NCBI GenBank assembly: GCA_016931915.1
Contig: JAFGDU010000097.1
Location: forward strand, 31,425 to 95,424
DNA: 64,000 nt
Origin: Actinomycetota bacterium
Lineage (GTDB): Bacteria; Actinomycetota; Geothermincolia; Geothermincolales; RBG-13-55-18
Direction of reading: 5' to 3'
Shown: positions 33,405 through 42,001 of the stretch, one piece after another
Numbering within the stretch: position 1 is the first letter of the stretch
How the letters are laid out: each line of letters starts with the position of its first letter
The notes under the pieces: generated by a model
What the model was told of the DNA's origin: nothing
The model's input: the letters and a program-made list of their open reading frames with translations, nothing else
Databases searched by the model: none
Program-made: the position numbers and the translations under genes

Positions 33405-34504
33405 CCGACTTCCTCTCCATCGCAGGGCTGAAGCATTACTACGGCGACCACAAGGTCCTGGACGTGGATGGCCTGGAGGTTGAGGAGGGAGAGATCATGG
33501 CCGTGGTGGGGCCTAACGGGTCGGGCAAGAGCACCATGCTGCGAATCGTCAACCTCCTGGAGAAACCGACCGAGGGGGAGATCACCTACTGGGACGGCAG
33601 CCGTCTTTCGAATCTGGACCGCCAGGGAAGGAGGGAGCTTTCACTGCAGATGGCCATGATCTTCCAGGAGGCGCTGCTCTTCAAGAGGAGCGTGCGCGCC
33701 AACATCGCTTACGGCCTGAAGCTGCGCAATATGGAAAGCGATACCCGGGAGAAGAGGGTGGAGGATATTCTGGAGAAGCTCGACATCTCCCATCTGGCCG
33801 ATCGGGACGCCATGACCCTCTCGGGCGGGGAAGCCCAGAAGGTGACCCTGGGCAGGGCCCTGGTGCTGCGGCCCCGGCTGTTGCTTCTCGATGAGCCCCT
33901 GGCTTCACTGGACGTCCCCGCCAAGAAGGCGCTGCGAGAGGATATAACCAGGCTGGTAAAGGACATGGGGGTTACGGCCATCTACGTATCCCACGACTAT
34001 CACGAGGTGCTGGAGATAGCGGACTCACTCGCGGTGTTTCTGGGGGGCAGGCTGCAGCAGGTGGGAAGCCCCGGCCATGTGTTCGGTTTTCCCGTGAACG
34101 AGGAGGTGGCCGAGTTCCTCGGGGCGGAGAACCTGCTGGAGGGCGAGGTGGTGGAGTGCATGGAGGGCACGGCGCGCATCAGCGTGAGAGGGGTGCTCCT
34201 GGAAGGCCTCTGCGAACTCCCCCCCGGTTCGGCCGTGAAGGTGCAGATCCACCCCGAGGAGGTGTTGCTCCTTTCCGATGCGGGGGACCCCGGCTCGGCT
34301 CGCAACCGCTTAAAGGCCAGGGTCGTGGGAGTAAAAGCTCTGGGGGCGCTGGTCAAGGTCATGCTGGACTGTGGCATTCCCCTCACCGCATATATCACCA
34401 AGGCATCGCAGAAGGAGATGGGCATAGAGCCGGGGCGTGAGATGACAGCGGTGATCAAAGCTACCGCCATACACGTCATGCCTTTTGTGGGGCGCGTGGA
34501 ATAG
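33401..34504 (+). CDS. tupC: Tungstate ABC transporter ATP-binding protein with TOBE-like domain
   Basis: 367 aa from GTG 33401, overlapping tupB. Walker A GPNGSGKST, Q-loop FQEALLF, signature LSGGEAQKVTLGRALV, Walker B LLLLDEPLASLD and H-loop VSHD are all intact (~residues 37-205). A C-terminal regulatory part (~240-365) shows MOP/TOBE features (LKARVVGVKALGALVKVMLDCG, LTAYITKAS), which in ModC/WtpC-type proteins bind molybdate or tungstate and feed back on transport. It energises uptake through TupB. Confidence 0.9.
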   Translation: MTDFLSIAGLKHYYGDHKVLDVDGLEVEEGEIMAVVGPNGSGKSTMLRIVNLLEKPTEGEITYWDGSRLSNLDRQGRRELSLQMAMIFQEALLFKRSVRANIAYGLKLRNMESDTREKRVEDILEKLDISHLADRDAMTLSGGEAQKVTLGRALVLRPRLLLLDEPLASLDVPAKKALREDITRLVKDMGVTAIYVSHDYHEVLEIADSLAVFLGGRLQQVGSPGHVFGFPVNEEVAEFLGAENLLEGEVVECMEGTARISVRGVLLEGLCELPPGSAVKVQIHPEEVLLLSDAGDPGSARNRLKARVVGVKALGALVKVMLDCGIPLTAYITKASQKEMGIEPGREMTAVIKATAIHVMPFVGRVE

Positions 34505-35179
34505 GGTGTTCGGGCCTCGTAGGCATAAAGCCCGAGCCCGGGGATAACGGTCCTCGCTCCTGTAGGGCTGGTGTGCCTGGGCCTGGGGGTAAAGGTCTTC
34601 GCTCCTGTCCGCAGGTTGCATGTCCATAGCTAGGCCTTACTCTCGTACATGCTGCTCCCAATGTCGCTTCAGACCGACCCCACAGTTCCCAGGCAAGTTG
34701 GGTCTGAATCCAAGCCCATAGCCTCCATATGGCGCATTCGCTCCGCTCGACCAGCACGGTAGTCCCTTGTGCGGGGGCAGCGCAGACGGAGGGCTCGCCC
34801 GGACACCGTATTTCCCCGCGCGGGGGTTCTATGTTTCGCCATGCACGGGCGCGATGTTGCTTTCCCTCGCGGATTGATACACACGGATCTCCTCCTTATA
34901 CTGCTTCTTGATCGACCCATGATTCTCGGACTGGGGGGAGCTCAGACGGATGGGGTTCGCCAGAGGGCCTTGCAGCGCAGATCACGGGTGCCAGGCCCCC
35001 ACGTTCGGAAACGTGGAAGCGACTGGCACCGCAGCGTCATCCTTCGGAAGCCGCTGTCGCTTTCGCGATGCAAACCTGCGTAAGGGGGCTGCTCAGACGG
35101 ATGGGGTTCGCCAGAGTAAGTGGTGACGCAGATGGAGTCGCTTCGGACCGATCCCACGGCTGTGGTGTAGAATATCCCC
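34505..35179. repeat. 675-bp gene-free region made of composite repeats
   Basis: 34526-34682 matches 12506-12620 in ordered blocks (AAAGCCCGAGCCCGGG, CGGTCCTCGCT, TCCGCAGGTTGCAT, CTGCTCCCAATGTCGCTTC). A TACACACGG-to-CGACCC unit is at about 34876, GATGGGGTTCGCCAG occurs at about 34960 and 35102, and the inverted hairpin repeat at 34981-35030 is followed by CGCTTTCGCGAT (inverse of ATCGCGAAAGCG) at 35057-35068. No gene with an SD is visible. Confidence 0.6.
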
Positions 35180-35989
35180 ATGAAAACGATGCGATTGCTC
35201 GCGCTTGCGGCGGCTTTGGCCCTGCTCCTGATGCCCGTGGCTTTGTTGGGCTGCGGCGGTGGTTCGACCGTCATCCTGGCGGCGACCAGCGATCTGGAGG
35301 GAAGCGGCATCCTGCAGGAATGGGCGGAGGACTTCCAGGCAAGGTCGGGGAATCGGGTGGACCTGGTGATCGTCCCCGACGACGAGGCTTTCGCCATGGC
35401 CAGGCACGGCGAGTGCGATATCATCCTCACCCACAATACTTCAGAGCAGGGCGCTCTGGAGAGTCCTGGTTATATACAGAACGTCCAGGAGATCATGCGT
35501 GACGATTTTGTCCTCGTGGGACCCCCCGACGATCCTGCCGGCGTGCGGGAAGCCGAGAATATCTCGGATGCCCTGAAGAGGATCGCCGATAGCGGGCAGA
35601 CCTTTATCCTGCGTATCGACGGTTCCGGTAACGCCTACCGGCAGAACCTGCTCTGGAGCTATTCCGGAGTCAGCGAGGCGGGGGGGTGGCTGCTGCCCAC
35701 GGAGGCGGGTGCGGGAGAGTCATTGCAGGAAACGTCCCTGGAGGAGGCGTACACCCTCCCCGACCGTAGCAGCTTCGAGAGGATGGCCGGGGGGCTGGAC
35801 CTGGAGATCCTCTTCGAGGGTGACGAGTCGATGGCGAATCCGTATTATGGCGCGGCCGTTAGCACGCTGACCTACCCGGATACCAACCTCGCAGGGGCAC
35901 TGGAGTTCATCGACTACCTGCTCTCAGAGGATGCCCGGAGGTTTTTCGGCCTGGGTGTTTGGGAGGCCCCGGCGCCGGTGGAGGAATGA
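35180..35989 (+). CDS. Solitary TupA-like oxyanion-binding lipoprotein
   Basis: 269 aa. Signal MKTMRLLALAAALALLLMPVALLGC with a good lipobox (LLGC). The mature part aligns in order with the tupA product: TSDLEGSGILQEW replaces TTTSTQDSGLLDEW, then ARHGECDIILTHNTSEQ, DFVLVGPPDDPAG and RIDGSGNA. Loss of the TTTST oxyanion core points to a changed ligand. It has no own permease or ATPase, so it may share TupBC or act as a sensor. No SD precedes ATG 35180; TAGAAT at 35168-35173 is 6 bp upstream, consistent with a leaderless message. Confidence 0.75.
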   Translation: MKTMRLLALAAALALLLMPVALLGCGGGSTVILAATSDLEGSGILQEWAEDFQARSGNRVDLVIVPDDEAFAMARHGECDIILTHNTSEQGALESPGYIQNVQEIMRDDFVLVGPPDDPAGVREAENISDALKRIADSGQTFILRIDGSGNAYRQNLLWSYSGVSEAGGWLLPTEAGAGESLQETSLEEAYTLPDRSSFERMAGGLDLEILFEGDESMANPYYGAAVSTLTYPDTNLAGALEFIDYLLSEDARRFFGLGVWEAPAPVEE

Positions 35990-36016
35990 ATCGAACGTCT
36001 TCGGAGGTTGAGCGAG

Positions 36017-37225
36017 ATGTTGACAGTTGAAGAGGCCAGGGACCACGTGCTCGGCTCCATTAAAAACCTGGAGGAGATCGAGGTCCCGCTGCTGGGATCA
36101 CTGGGACTGAACCTTGCGCGCGATGCAGTGGCGGGAAACGACATCCCGCCCTTCGACAACTCCGCCATGGATGGGTACGCGGTGAAGGCCGCGGATATCG
36201 CCACGGCCTCGCCCGAGAGCCCGGTTGAGCTTGAAGTGCTGGGCGACCTGCCGGCCGGCTATGCCACCGCGACGGTGGTAGAGTCGGGGCAGGCGATACG
36301 CATTATGACCGGGGCGCCCCTCCCTGTAGGTGCGGATACCGTGGTGCCGGTGGAATCGACCCGTGCAGGCGATGCGGCCAAGGTGGAGATCCTGGAAAAA
36401 CTACCCATGGGCTCCCATATGCGCAAGGCCGGTGAAGACGTGAAGGCAGGGGAGACAGTACTGGCGGCGGGAACCGCCGTTGGTCCCGCCGAGCTGGGCA
36501 TGCTCGCCAGCATCGGATACGCGCGCGTGTGGTGTTACCGGCGTGCGGTGGTGGGCATTATCTCCACCGGAGACGAGCTGGTGGGCGTGGACGAAGAGCT
36601 GTCGCCGGGGAAGATAAGGGATTCCAACAGTTATACCGTCTACGGCATGGTGCTGGAGGCGGGAGCGGAGCCGCTGCGCCTCGGCGTGGTCGGGGACGAG
36701 GCCGCGCTCCTGGAGCATATTATCCTGGACAACATCGACCGCGTGGATCTCTTCGTCACCAGCGGGGGGGTATCGGTGGGAGACTACGACATGGTCAAGG
36801 ACGTCCTGGCGAAGCTGGGAGAGATGAACTTCTGGAAGGTTGCCATGCGTCCCGGCAAACCCCAGGCGTTCGGGCATATCCGGGGCAAGCCACTCTTCGG
36901 GTTGCCGGGCAATCCGGTGTCGGTGATGGTCTCCTTCGAACAGTTCGTGCGTCCCGCCTTGCTCAAGATGATGGGCCGCGCTCGCATATACCGCCCCGTG
37001 GTCACCGCCGTCCTCGACTCACCGCTGGGGAGAAAGACGGGGAGGATGGAGTTCATCCGGGTGATAGTGGAATGGCGCGACGGCCGCTACCATGCCCGCG
37101 CCACTGGCCCCCAGGGGAGCGGCATCCTCAAGTCCATGGTGGTCGGCAACGGCCTGGCTCTGTTGCCGAAGGACGTTGGGCGCCTGGAGGCGGGCACGGA
37201 GGTAACCGTCCAGCTCCTCAGCTGA
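36017..37225 (+). CDS. moeA: Molybdopterin molybdenumtransferase
   Basis: 402 aa from ATG 36017, 9 bp after GGAGG; TTG 36008 is less likely. MoeA inserts molybdate (or tungstate) into adenylated molybdopterin. Domain order is normal: N-terminal MoeA_N (DNSAMDGYAVKAADI, TGAPLPVGADTVVPVE), MoaB/Mog-like domain with ISTGDELV and TSGGVSVGDYDMVKDVL, the GLPGNPVSVMVSFEQFV loop, and MoeA_C ending in VTVQLLS. It closes the tup/Moco locus, 27 bp after the solitary binding protein, which suggests that gene also serves cofactor metabolism. Confidence 0.93.
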   Translation: MLTVEEARDHVLGSIKNLEEIEVPLLGSLGLNLARDAVAGNDIPPFDNSAMDGYAVKAADIATASPESPVELEVLGDLPAGYATATVVESGQAIRIMTGAPLPVGADTVVPVESTRAGDAAKVEILEKLPMGSHMRKAGEDVKAGETVLAAGTAVGPAELGMLASIGYARVWCYRRAVVGIISTGDELVGVDEELSPGKIRDSNSYTVYGMVLEAGAEPLRLGVVGDEAALLEHIILDNIDRVDLFVTSGGVSVGDYDMVKDVLAKLGEMNFWKVAMRPGKPQAFGHIRGKPLFGLPGNPVSVMVSFEQFVRPALLKMMGRARIYRPVVTAVLDSPLGRKTGRMEFIRVIVEWRDGRYHARATGPQGSGILKSMVVGNGLALLPKDVGRLEAGTEVTVQLLS

Positions 37226-37370
37226 AGCATCCCCAGGGGACAGCAACTTAAAAAGCGCTCCTTCCAGTCATACATATCCGGGTGTTTTATTTCAATTTCT
37301 CGAAGTTTATGGACGATAATAACGCTAGTCATCTGCACTTTAGCTGACCAAGAAAGGTGGCTGGCGTTGT

Positions 37371-38483
37371 ATGAATCCCATTGAGAGATGTGCGAAATGT
37401 GGCGTGCCGAAGGTCATCACCGGCGAACACACGTGGGTGAACAATGGCGATATAGTGCAGAGCAGAAACCTCAGCAGCCGCATGGTCTTCATCGAGACCG
37501 AAAACCTGGACCCGCTCTTCAAGGGCATCGAACAGATCATCGGTATGCCCATCGAGCACATGGTGATCACCGCGGGGCGCCGGGCGTATCGCGGCTATCT
37601 GAGATCCTTCGTTCCCGCTGAGGTACGGGAGAAGATACAGAGGAAGGAGATGGACTACGAACCCCTGGATGCCGCATTCCGCGACATAGGAAGGCTCAAC
37701 GGGGTCGGGAGTTATGAACTAGTGGACAGGCGCTACGAGGGGGACGAGGAGGATTACGATATCGTCAGCATATCGGAGCCCTACTCCGTACCCCTGACCG
37801 TTTCTGCTCACGTCGGCGCCATCGAGCTGCTCACAGGGTTGGACCAGGGTTATACCTACGAGGAGAGATCACCTGGCGTCTACACCATCACCACGTTCCC
37901 ATCGCCGCACCCCAAGGAATTGAAGGAGAGGCTGTGGTTCCAACCTCACGAGTATGTGGAGGGGGATATCGAACTGGAGAAATGCCCCGAATGCGGGGGC
38001 CCGCAGGCGCTGTCGTTCTTCCAGTGGTTTCCCGAGAGGGGCATTATCGCCAACCGGATCACCAAGAGGCGCATGGCCATCCAGGGAGACGTCCTTCTTG
38101 ACCCCGTCTTCGCTGAGCTCGAGGCGGAAATAGGGGATTCCATTCCCCGGGCGGTGGTCGAAGCGCAGCGGCTTTTCACCAAGAGCGGCTTTTATACCCT
38201 CGATGACATCACCGATGAGGGAGATTTCCGCGCCCAGCTGGCATTGAGGGGTCTGGGCAACCTGAAAAAGCTGGTCATGAAAAGGAAGGGTCTGCAGATG
38301 CGCGTGGAGAACGTGGCCCTTCCCTTGATCATAACGGGATTGGCGCAGGGCCTCTTTGAGATCGGTTTCGGAATGGATTCGACCCATGCCGAGTGGGAGA
38401 TCTCGGAGGAAGGCGACCTGGAAGCCGAGGTGAAGCCGCTGCACAAGGATCCGACCGGGAGCGTCGTTAACAGTACGTTATAG
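37371..38483 (+). CDS. Two-zinc-knuckle hypothetical protein, paralogue of 22258
   Basis: 370 aa. Starts CAKCGVP (C8, C11), has a second CPECGGP near residue 205, and similar spacing and blocks to the 350-aa protein at 22258 (TW, VFIETENLDPLF against FYDTRELENLF, HMVITAGRRAYRGYL against RLVIEGKRKDSKHYT). AAAGGTGGC precedes ATG 37371 by ~11 bp. It follows moeA by 145 bp. No known catalytic motif. Possibly a paired ligand or redox sensor family; no function is claimed. Confidence 0.65.
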   Translation: MNPIERCAKCGVPKVITGEHTWVNNGDIVQSRNLSSRMVFIETENLDPLFKGIEQIIGMPIEHMVITAGRRAYRGYLRSFVPAEVREKIQRKEMDYEPLDAAFRDIGRLNGVGSYELVDRRYEGDEEDYDIVSISEPYSVPLTVSAHVGAIELLTGLDQGYTYEERSPGVYTITTFPSPHPKELKERLWFQPHEYVEGDIELEKCPECGGPQALSFFQWFPERGIIANRITKRRMAIQGDVLLDPVFAELEAEIGDSIPRAVVEAQRLFTKSGFYTLDDITDEGDFRAQLALRGLGNLKKLVMKRKGLQMRVENVALPLIITGLAQGLFEIGFGMDSTHAEWEISEEGDLEAEVKPLHKDPTGSVVNSTL

Positions 38484-38717
38484 ATACCTGCGCACAACAC
38501 CTCTTATATACAAGATTCGTTGTGAGCGATCTTCCGTTCACGTAAGCCCGGGCTATACGGCCCGCTACGATATGCATGGCATCTGCTGGTGAATATCTCT
38601 CATCCGCCCGTACGATCGCCCAGGTATGGTTACCCGACCCCTGCCTTGCCAATCTCAAAAATAGATAGTAAGATAATATCCTTGAGTCATTATCACTAGC
38701 TAATATAGGGAGGGACC

Positions 38718-40235
38718 ATGCCGGACTATGATGTGGTGGTTATCGGTGGGGGGATCGGCGGCCTCTCGGCGGCCGCGCTGTGCCAGAAGGCGGGCATGAA
38801 GACCCTCGTACTCGAGCAATCCGATCGTATCGGAGGATGTTGTTCGACCTACGAGGTCGAGGGGTTTCATTTCGACGTCGGTGCCAGCGTTGTGGAAGTG
38901 ACCCGGGCCTTCGAGGAGCTCTTCAAGCGCCTGGGTATGGAGCGTGAGAAATACATACCGCTTACCACTGTCGATCCCATCTACGATTACTGCGATAACA
39001 CGCGCGGGGTGCGTTTCGCCTATCCCACCTCGGTAGAGGACACCGCACGGATCATCGCGGAGTTCTCCCCCGAGGACGCGAAGGCGTTCCTCGCTTTCGC
39101 GGAGGACTACACCCCGAAGATAAAGGGCCTGGTGGACAACTTCTTCTACGCTCCTTCCATCGGGTTTCTCGACACGATAAAGTTGATCGTGAAATATCCA
39201 CAGATGCTCTCGGTTCTGCCCATGTTCGTCCAGACCCACCAGAAGATCGTAGCCAAGTATTTCAAGAACGACGACGTACTCGCCTCCATGGCCTTCCAGT
39301 CCTTCTACGCCGGCATGCCCCCGGACATGTGCGCCGGGCTCTATGCCATCGTGGGATTGCTGGAGCACGAGGGTATCTACTATCCCGAGGGGGGGATGAT
39401 CCGCATCCCCGCCGGCATCCAGCAGGCCTTCGAGGACCTGGGCGGAGAGACCAGGTTCGGAGCCCGCGCCTTGCGCGTCATGGTGGAAGGCCGTACCGCC
39501 AGGGGAGTGGAACTCTGGGACGGTACGCAGATAACCGCGGGCAGTGTCGTGGGGGCCATCAACGCCAAGAAACTCTACGAGGATCTGGTGGGCAGGGAAC
39601 ATATTCCCTGGCATGTCTGGAGGGGCGTGCAGTCGCTCGTATTGTCCATGCCCTGTCCCATGATCTATCTCGGCGTCGATTACGAGCCGCCACTCAGAGC
39701 CCACCACACCCTCACCCTCACGGATCCCCAGGTGATGAACGATTACTGGAGCGACTATTATCTCAAGGGTAAGATGTACGAAGTGGACGGCAGGCCCGAG
39801 GTGATGGGACTTATCTCCTGGGCTTCAAAGATCGATCCTTCCCTGGCACCGCCCGGCAAGCACGTGCTCACCCACATGGGCCTGGCACCCTACAACCTCG
39901 CTGGCAACGATTGGGACCGCTACAAGGAACAGTATATCGACGATGCCATAGCCACCATCGAGCGCTATATAATACCGGATCTGTCCGAACACGTGGTCTA
40001 CAGGGACATGGCGACCCCCAAGGACCTGGAGCGCATGCTCCTGCATCCCGGGGGGGCGGTATACGGTATACAGACGGACATCAGCCATATGGCCGTCTTC
40101 CGCCCGGCCAACCGCTCCAAATGCATCAGGAACCTCTACCTCGCGGGCGCTTCCACCCATCCCGGTGGTGGTGTTCCGGCAGTAGTCGCGGGCGGGATAA
40201 TAACCGGTGGGCTGGTGACGAAAGACAACGCGTAA
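38718..40235 (+). CDS. Phytoene desaturase/CrtISO-like FAD oxidoreductase, GGCCST type
   Basis: 505 aa, paralogue of 4168, 5851 and 46257: GGGIGG at 10-15, LEQSD, vicinal C41-C42 in GGCCST, and C-terminal GASTHPGGGVPA. GGGAGGG lies upstream of ATG 38718. It is followed at 16 bp by the 55-aa microprotein, the tightest pairing of the three. The C-terminal tail differs (GGLVTKDNA instead of ADLVxKYE), as does the microprotein, suggesting co-divergence. Substrate unknown. Confidence 0.85.
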   Translation: MPDYDVVVIGGGIGGLSAAALCQKAGMKTLVLEQSDRIGGCCSTYEVEGFHFDVGASVVEVTRAFEELFKRLGMEREKYIPLTTVDPIYDYCDNTRGVRFAYPTSVEDTARIIAEFSPEDAKAFLAFAEDYTPKIKGLVDNFFYAPSIGFLDTIKLIVKYPQMLSVLPMFVQTHQKIVAKYFKNDDVLASMAFQSFYAGMPPDMCAGLYAIVGLLEHEGIYYPEGGMIRIPAGIQQAFEDLGGETRFGARALRVMVEGRTARGVELWDGTQITAGSVVGAINAKKLYEDLVGREHIPWHVWRGVQSLVLSMPCPMIYLGVDYEPPLRAHHTLTLTDPQVMNDYWSDYYLKGKMYEVDGRPEVMGLISWASKIDPSLAPPGKHVLTHMGLAPYNLAGNDWDRYKEQYIDDAIATIERYIIPDLSEHVVYRDMATPKDLERMLLHPGGAVYGIQTDISHMAVFRPANRSKCIRNLYLAGASTHPGGGVPAVVAGGIITGGLVTKDNA

Positions 40236-40251
40236 GAGCACGGGGAATAGG

Positions 40252-40419
40252 ATGAAAGCGAAGATGAAGATGAACGTGAAGACCAAGCTGATCGTGGCCT
40301 TGGGCCTGGCGGGCGGCGTGGCTGCCTATCTCGCCGCCACCACGGAGCCGTCGGACTGGCGCTACGCCAAGCTGCTGGCTACCAACCTGCCCAAGATGCC
40401 TTTCCGCTACTTCGTATAG
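40252..40419 (+). CDS. 55-aa membrane microprotein paired with GGCCST oxidoreductase (divergent type)
   Basis: N-terminal Lys/Met-rich segment, one span (~12-30, KLIVALGLAGGVAAYLAA), then a tail ending LPKMPFRYFV. The tail parallels the QAPYLPGRYYA ending of the microproteins at 7515 and 47831: proline, arginine and aromatic pair at the end. It lies 16 bp after the oxidoreductase stop, behind a weak SD (GGGGAATAGG), so it is almost certainly cotranscribed with it and translated from the same message. Short enough to be missed by automatic annotation. Confidence 0.65.
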   Translation: MKAKMKMNVKTKLIVALGLAGGVAAYLAATTEPSDWRYAKLLATNLPKMPFRYFV

Positions 40420-40521
40420 AAGAATAAGCGCGTAGAAGACGTGCTGCTTTCCGGGGGGGGCGCGGTGATCGCAAGGGGCGGTGCGGCGCAAGTCGAGACG
40501 GCCGGTAGGGGGGAACTTACG

Positions 40522-41931
40522 ATGTCCTCTGATCTGGAAGCTTTTTTTAACCCCTCCAGTGTCGCAGTGGCCGGAGCTTCGAGTTCGGCCATGAAACTGG
40601 GTAATATCACCTTGGCCAATCTCATGCGCTTCGACTACGGAGGGAAGGTTTTCGCGATCCATCCCCGGGCGGGGGAGATCATGGGCGTGCCGGCCTACCC
40701 GTCGCTGTGCGAGGTCGGGGAAAGCGTCGATGTGGCGGTGGGCGTCCTTCCGCGCGAGCTCATGCTCGACTTCGCCCTCGACTGCGCCGACGCGGGCGTG
40801 CGCAATATCATCGTCTGTGCAGCTGGTTATTCCGATGCCGGCCCCGAGGGCGCCGAGATGCAGCGACAGCTCGGGGAAGTGGTTCGCTCGCGCGGTATGC
40901 GCATGATGGGCCCCAACAGCGTAGGTACCATATCCACTGAGTCTGGCTTCGTCACTTCCCTCATGTCCCTGGAACCCATCGCGCCGGGGCCGATTTCCAT
41001 CGTCGCCCAGACCGGCCTCTTTGCGGGAGGTTTCGCTCTCTGGATGAGCTCAACCCAGCTCTTCGGGCTCTGCAAGGTGGCCTGTCTGGGAAACAAGGCG
41101 GACGTGGACGAGGTCGACGTCCTGGCTTACCTGGAGGGGGACGGGCACACGGGCATTATCGCCATGTACTCGGAGGGCGTGAGCAGAGGCAGGGAGTTCA
41201 GGGAGATAGCCTCCCGGGTTTCGCGCTCCAAGCCCATAGTGATGCTCAAGGGCGGGCGCACGGACCTGGGGATGAGCATGGCCGCGAGCCACACCGGCTC
41301 CCTTGCCGGCGAGGACGCGGTCTACAGGGGGGCCATGGCTCAGGCCGGGGTTATCGTGGTGGAGGGTATAGATGGGTTGTTCGACAGTGCCAAGGCACTG
41401 GCATACTGCCCCCTGCCGGCCGGACCCAACCTGGGGGTGGTTTCCATCACCGGTGCGGGGACAGTCCTGGCGGCAGATGCCTGCTATCGCAGGGGACTGT
41501 TCCTACCGCCGCCCTCGCAGAAAGCGAGCGAGGAAGCGCACGCGGGTCTGCCGGACTGGGCGTCGCTGTCGAATCCCATGGATATCTGGACGGCGACCCT
41601 GCAGGGCTCGGTGGAAGACGGCTACCGAGGTATCCTCAAGGCCTTCGCCGGGCAGGAGGACATGCACATCCTGCTAGTGGTTTTCACCCTGGTGCCGGAG
41701 TCGGAGTTCGATGGGGCGGAACTGCTTGACGAGATAAAGGCAACCCATCCGGACAAGCCGGTGTTGGCGTGTTTCCTGGGGGCCTCGGAGATCGATCGCA
41801 AGCGCTGGTTCCGCTCCCTGGAGGAGAGGAGGATACCGGTCTACGATTCCATCGAACGCAGCATCGACGCGGCATGGGCGCTGGCGACCTATGCCGCTTA
41901 TATAAGAGGGGAAGGGCGGAGATCTCCATGA
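40522..41931 (+). CDS. ADP-forming acyl-CoA synthetase alpha-subunit-like protein
   Basis: 469 aa. CoA-binding Rossmann domain first (NPSSVAVAGASSSAMKLGN, MGPNSVG), then succinyl-CoA-ligase-like domains with the phosphorylated His in AASHTGSLAGEDAVYRGA. The ATP-grasp beta part found in full-length ACD proteins is missing, so it needs a separate beta subunit, not seen here, or acts otherwise. ATG 40522 was chosen over 40441 because the upstream sequence lacks domain signal and AGGGGGGAA precedes 40522. It would make ATP or ADP from, or spend it on, an acyl-CoA; neighbouring redox genes suggest it handles the pathway's acid. Confidence 0.8.
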   Translation: MSSDLEAFFNPSSVAVAGASSSAMKLGNITLANLMRFDYGGKVFAIHPRAGEIMGVPAYPSLCEVGESVDVAVGVLPRELMLDFALDCADAGVRNIIVCAAGYSDAGPEGAEMQRQLGEVVRSRGMRMMGPNSVGTISTESGFVTSLMSLEPIAPGPISIVAQTGLFAGGFALWMSSTQLFGLCKVACLGNKADVDEVDVLAYLEGDGHTGIIAMYSEGVSRGREFREIASRVSRSKPIVMLKGGRTDLGMSMAASHTGSLAGEDAVYRGAMAQAGVIVVEGIDGLFDSAKALAYCPLPAGPNLGVVSITGAGTVLAADACYRRGLFLPPPSQKASEEAHAGLPDWASLSNPMDIWTATLQGSVEDGYRGILKAFAGQEDMHILLVVFTLVPESEFDGAELLDEIKATHPDKPVLACFLGASEIDRKRWFRSLEERRIPVYDSIERSIDAAWALATYAAYIRGEGRRSP

Positions 41932-42001
41932 GGGACCCTGCCTATTTGTATGAGGGGACACCGAGAGGTGCGATGCCGAACGGGGAAAGGAAGGTAGAGG
42001 C

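Noticed and set aside
12481..35179. A CRISPR array in the repeat-rich gene-free regions
   Set aside because: Repeats are imperfect, of different types and unevenly spaced, without uniform spacers, and no cas genes are present.
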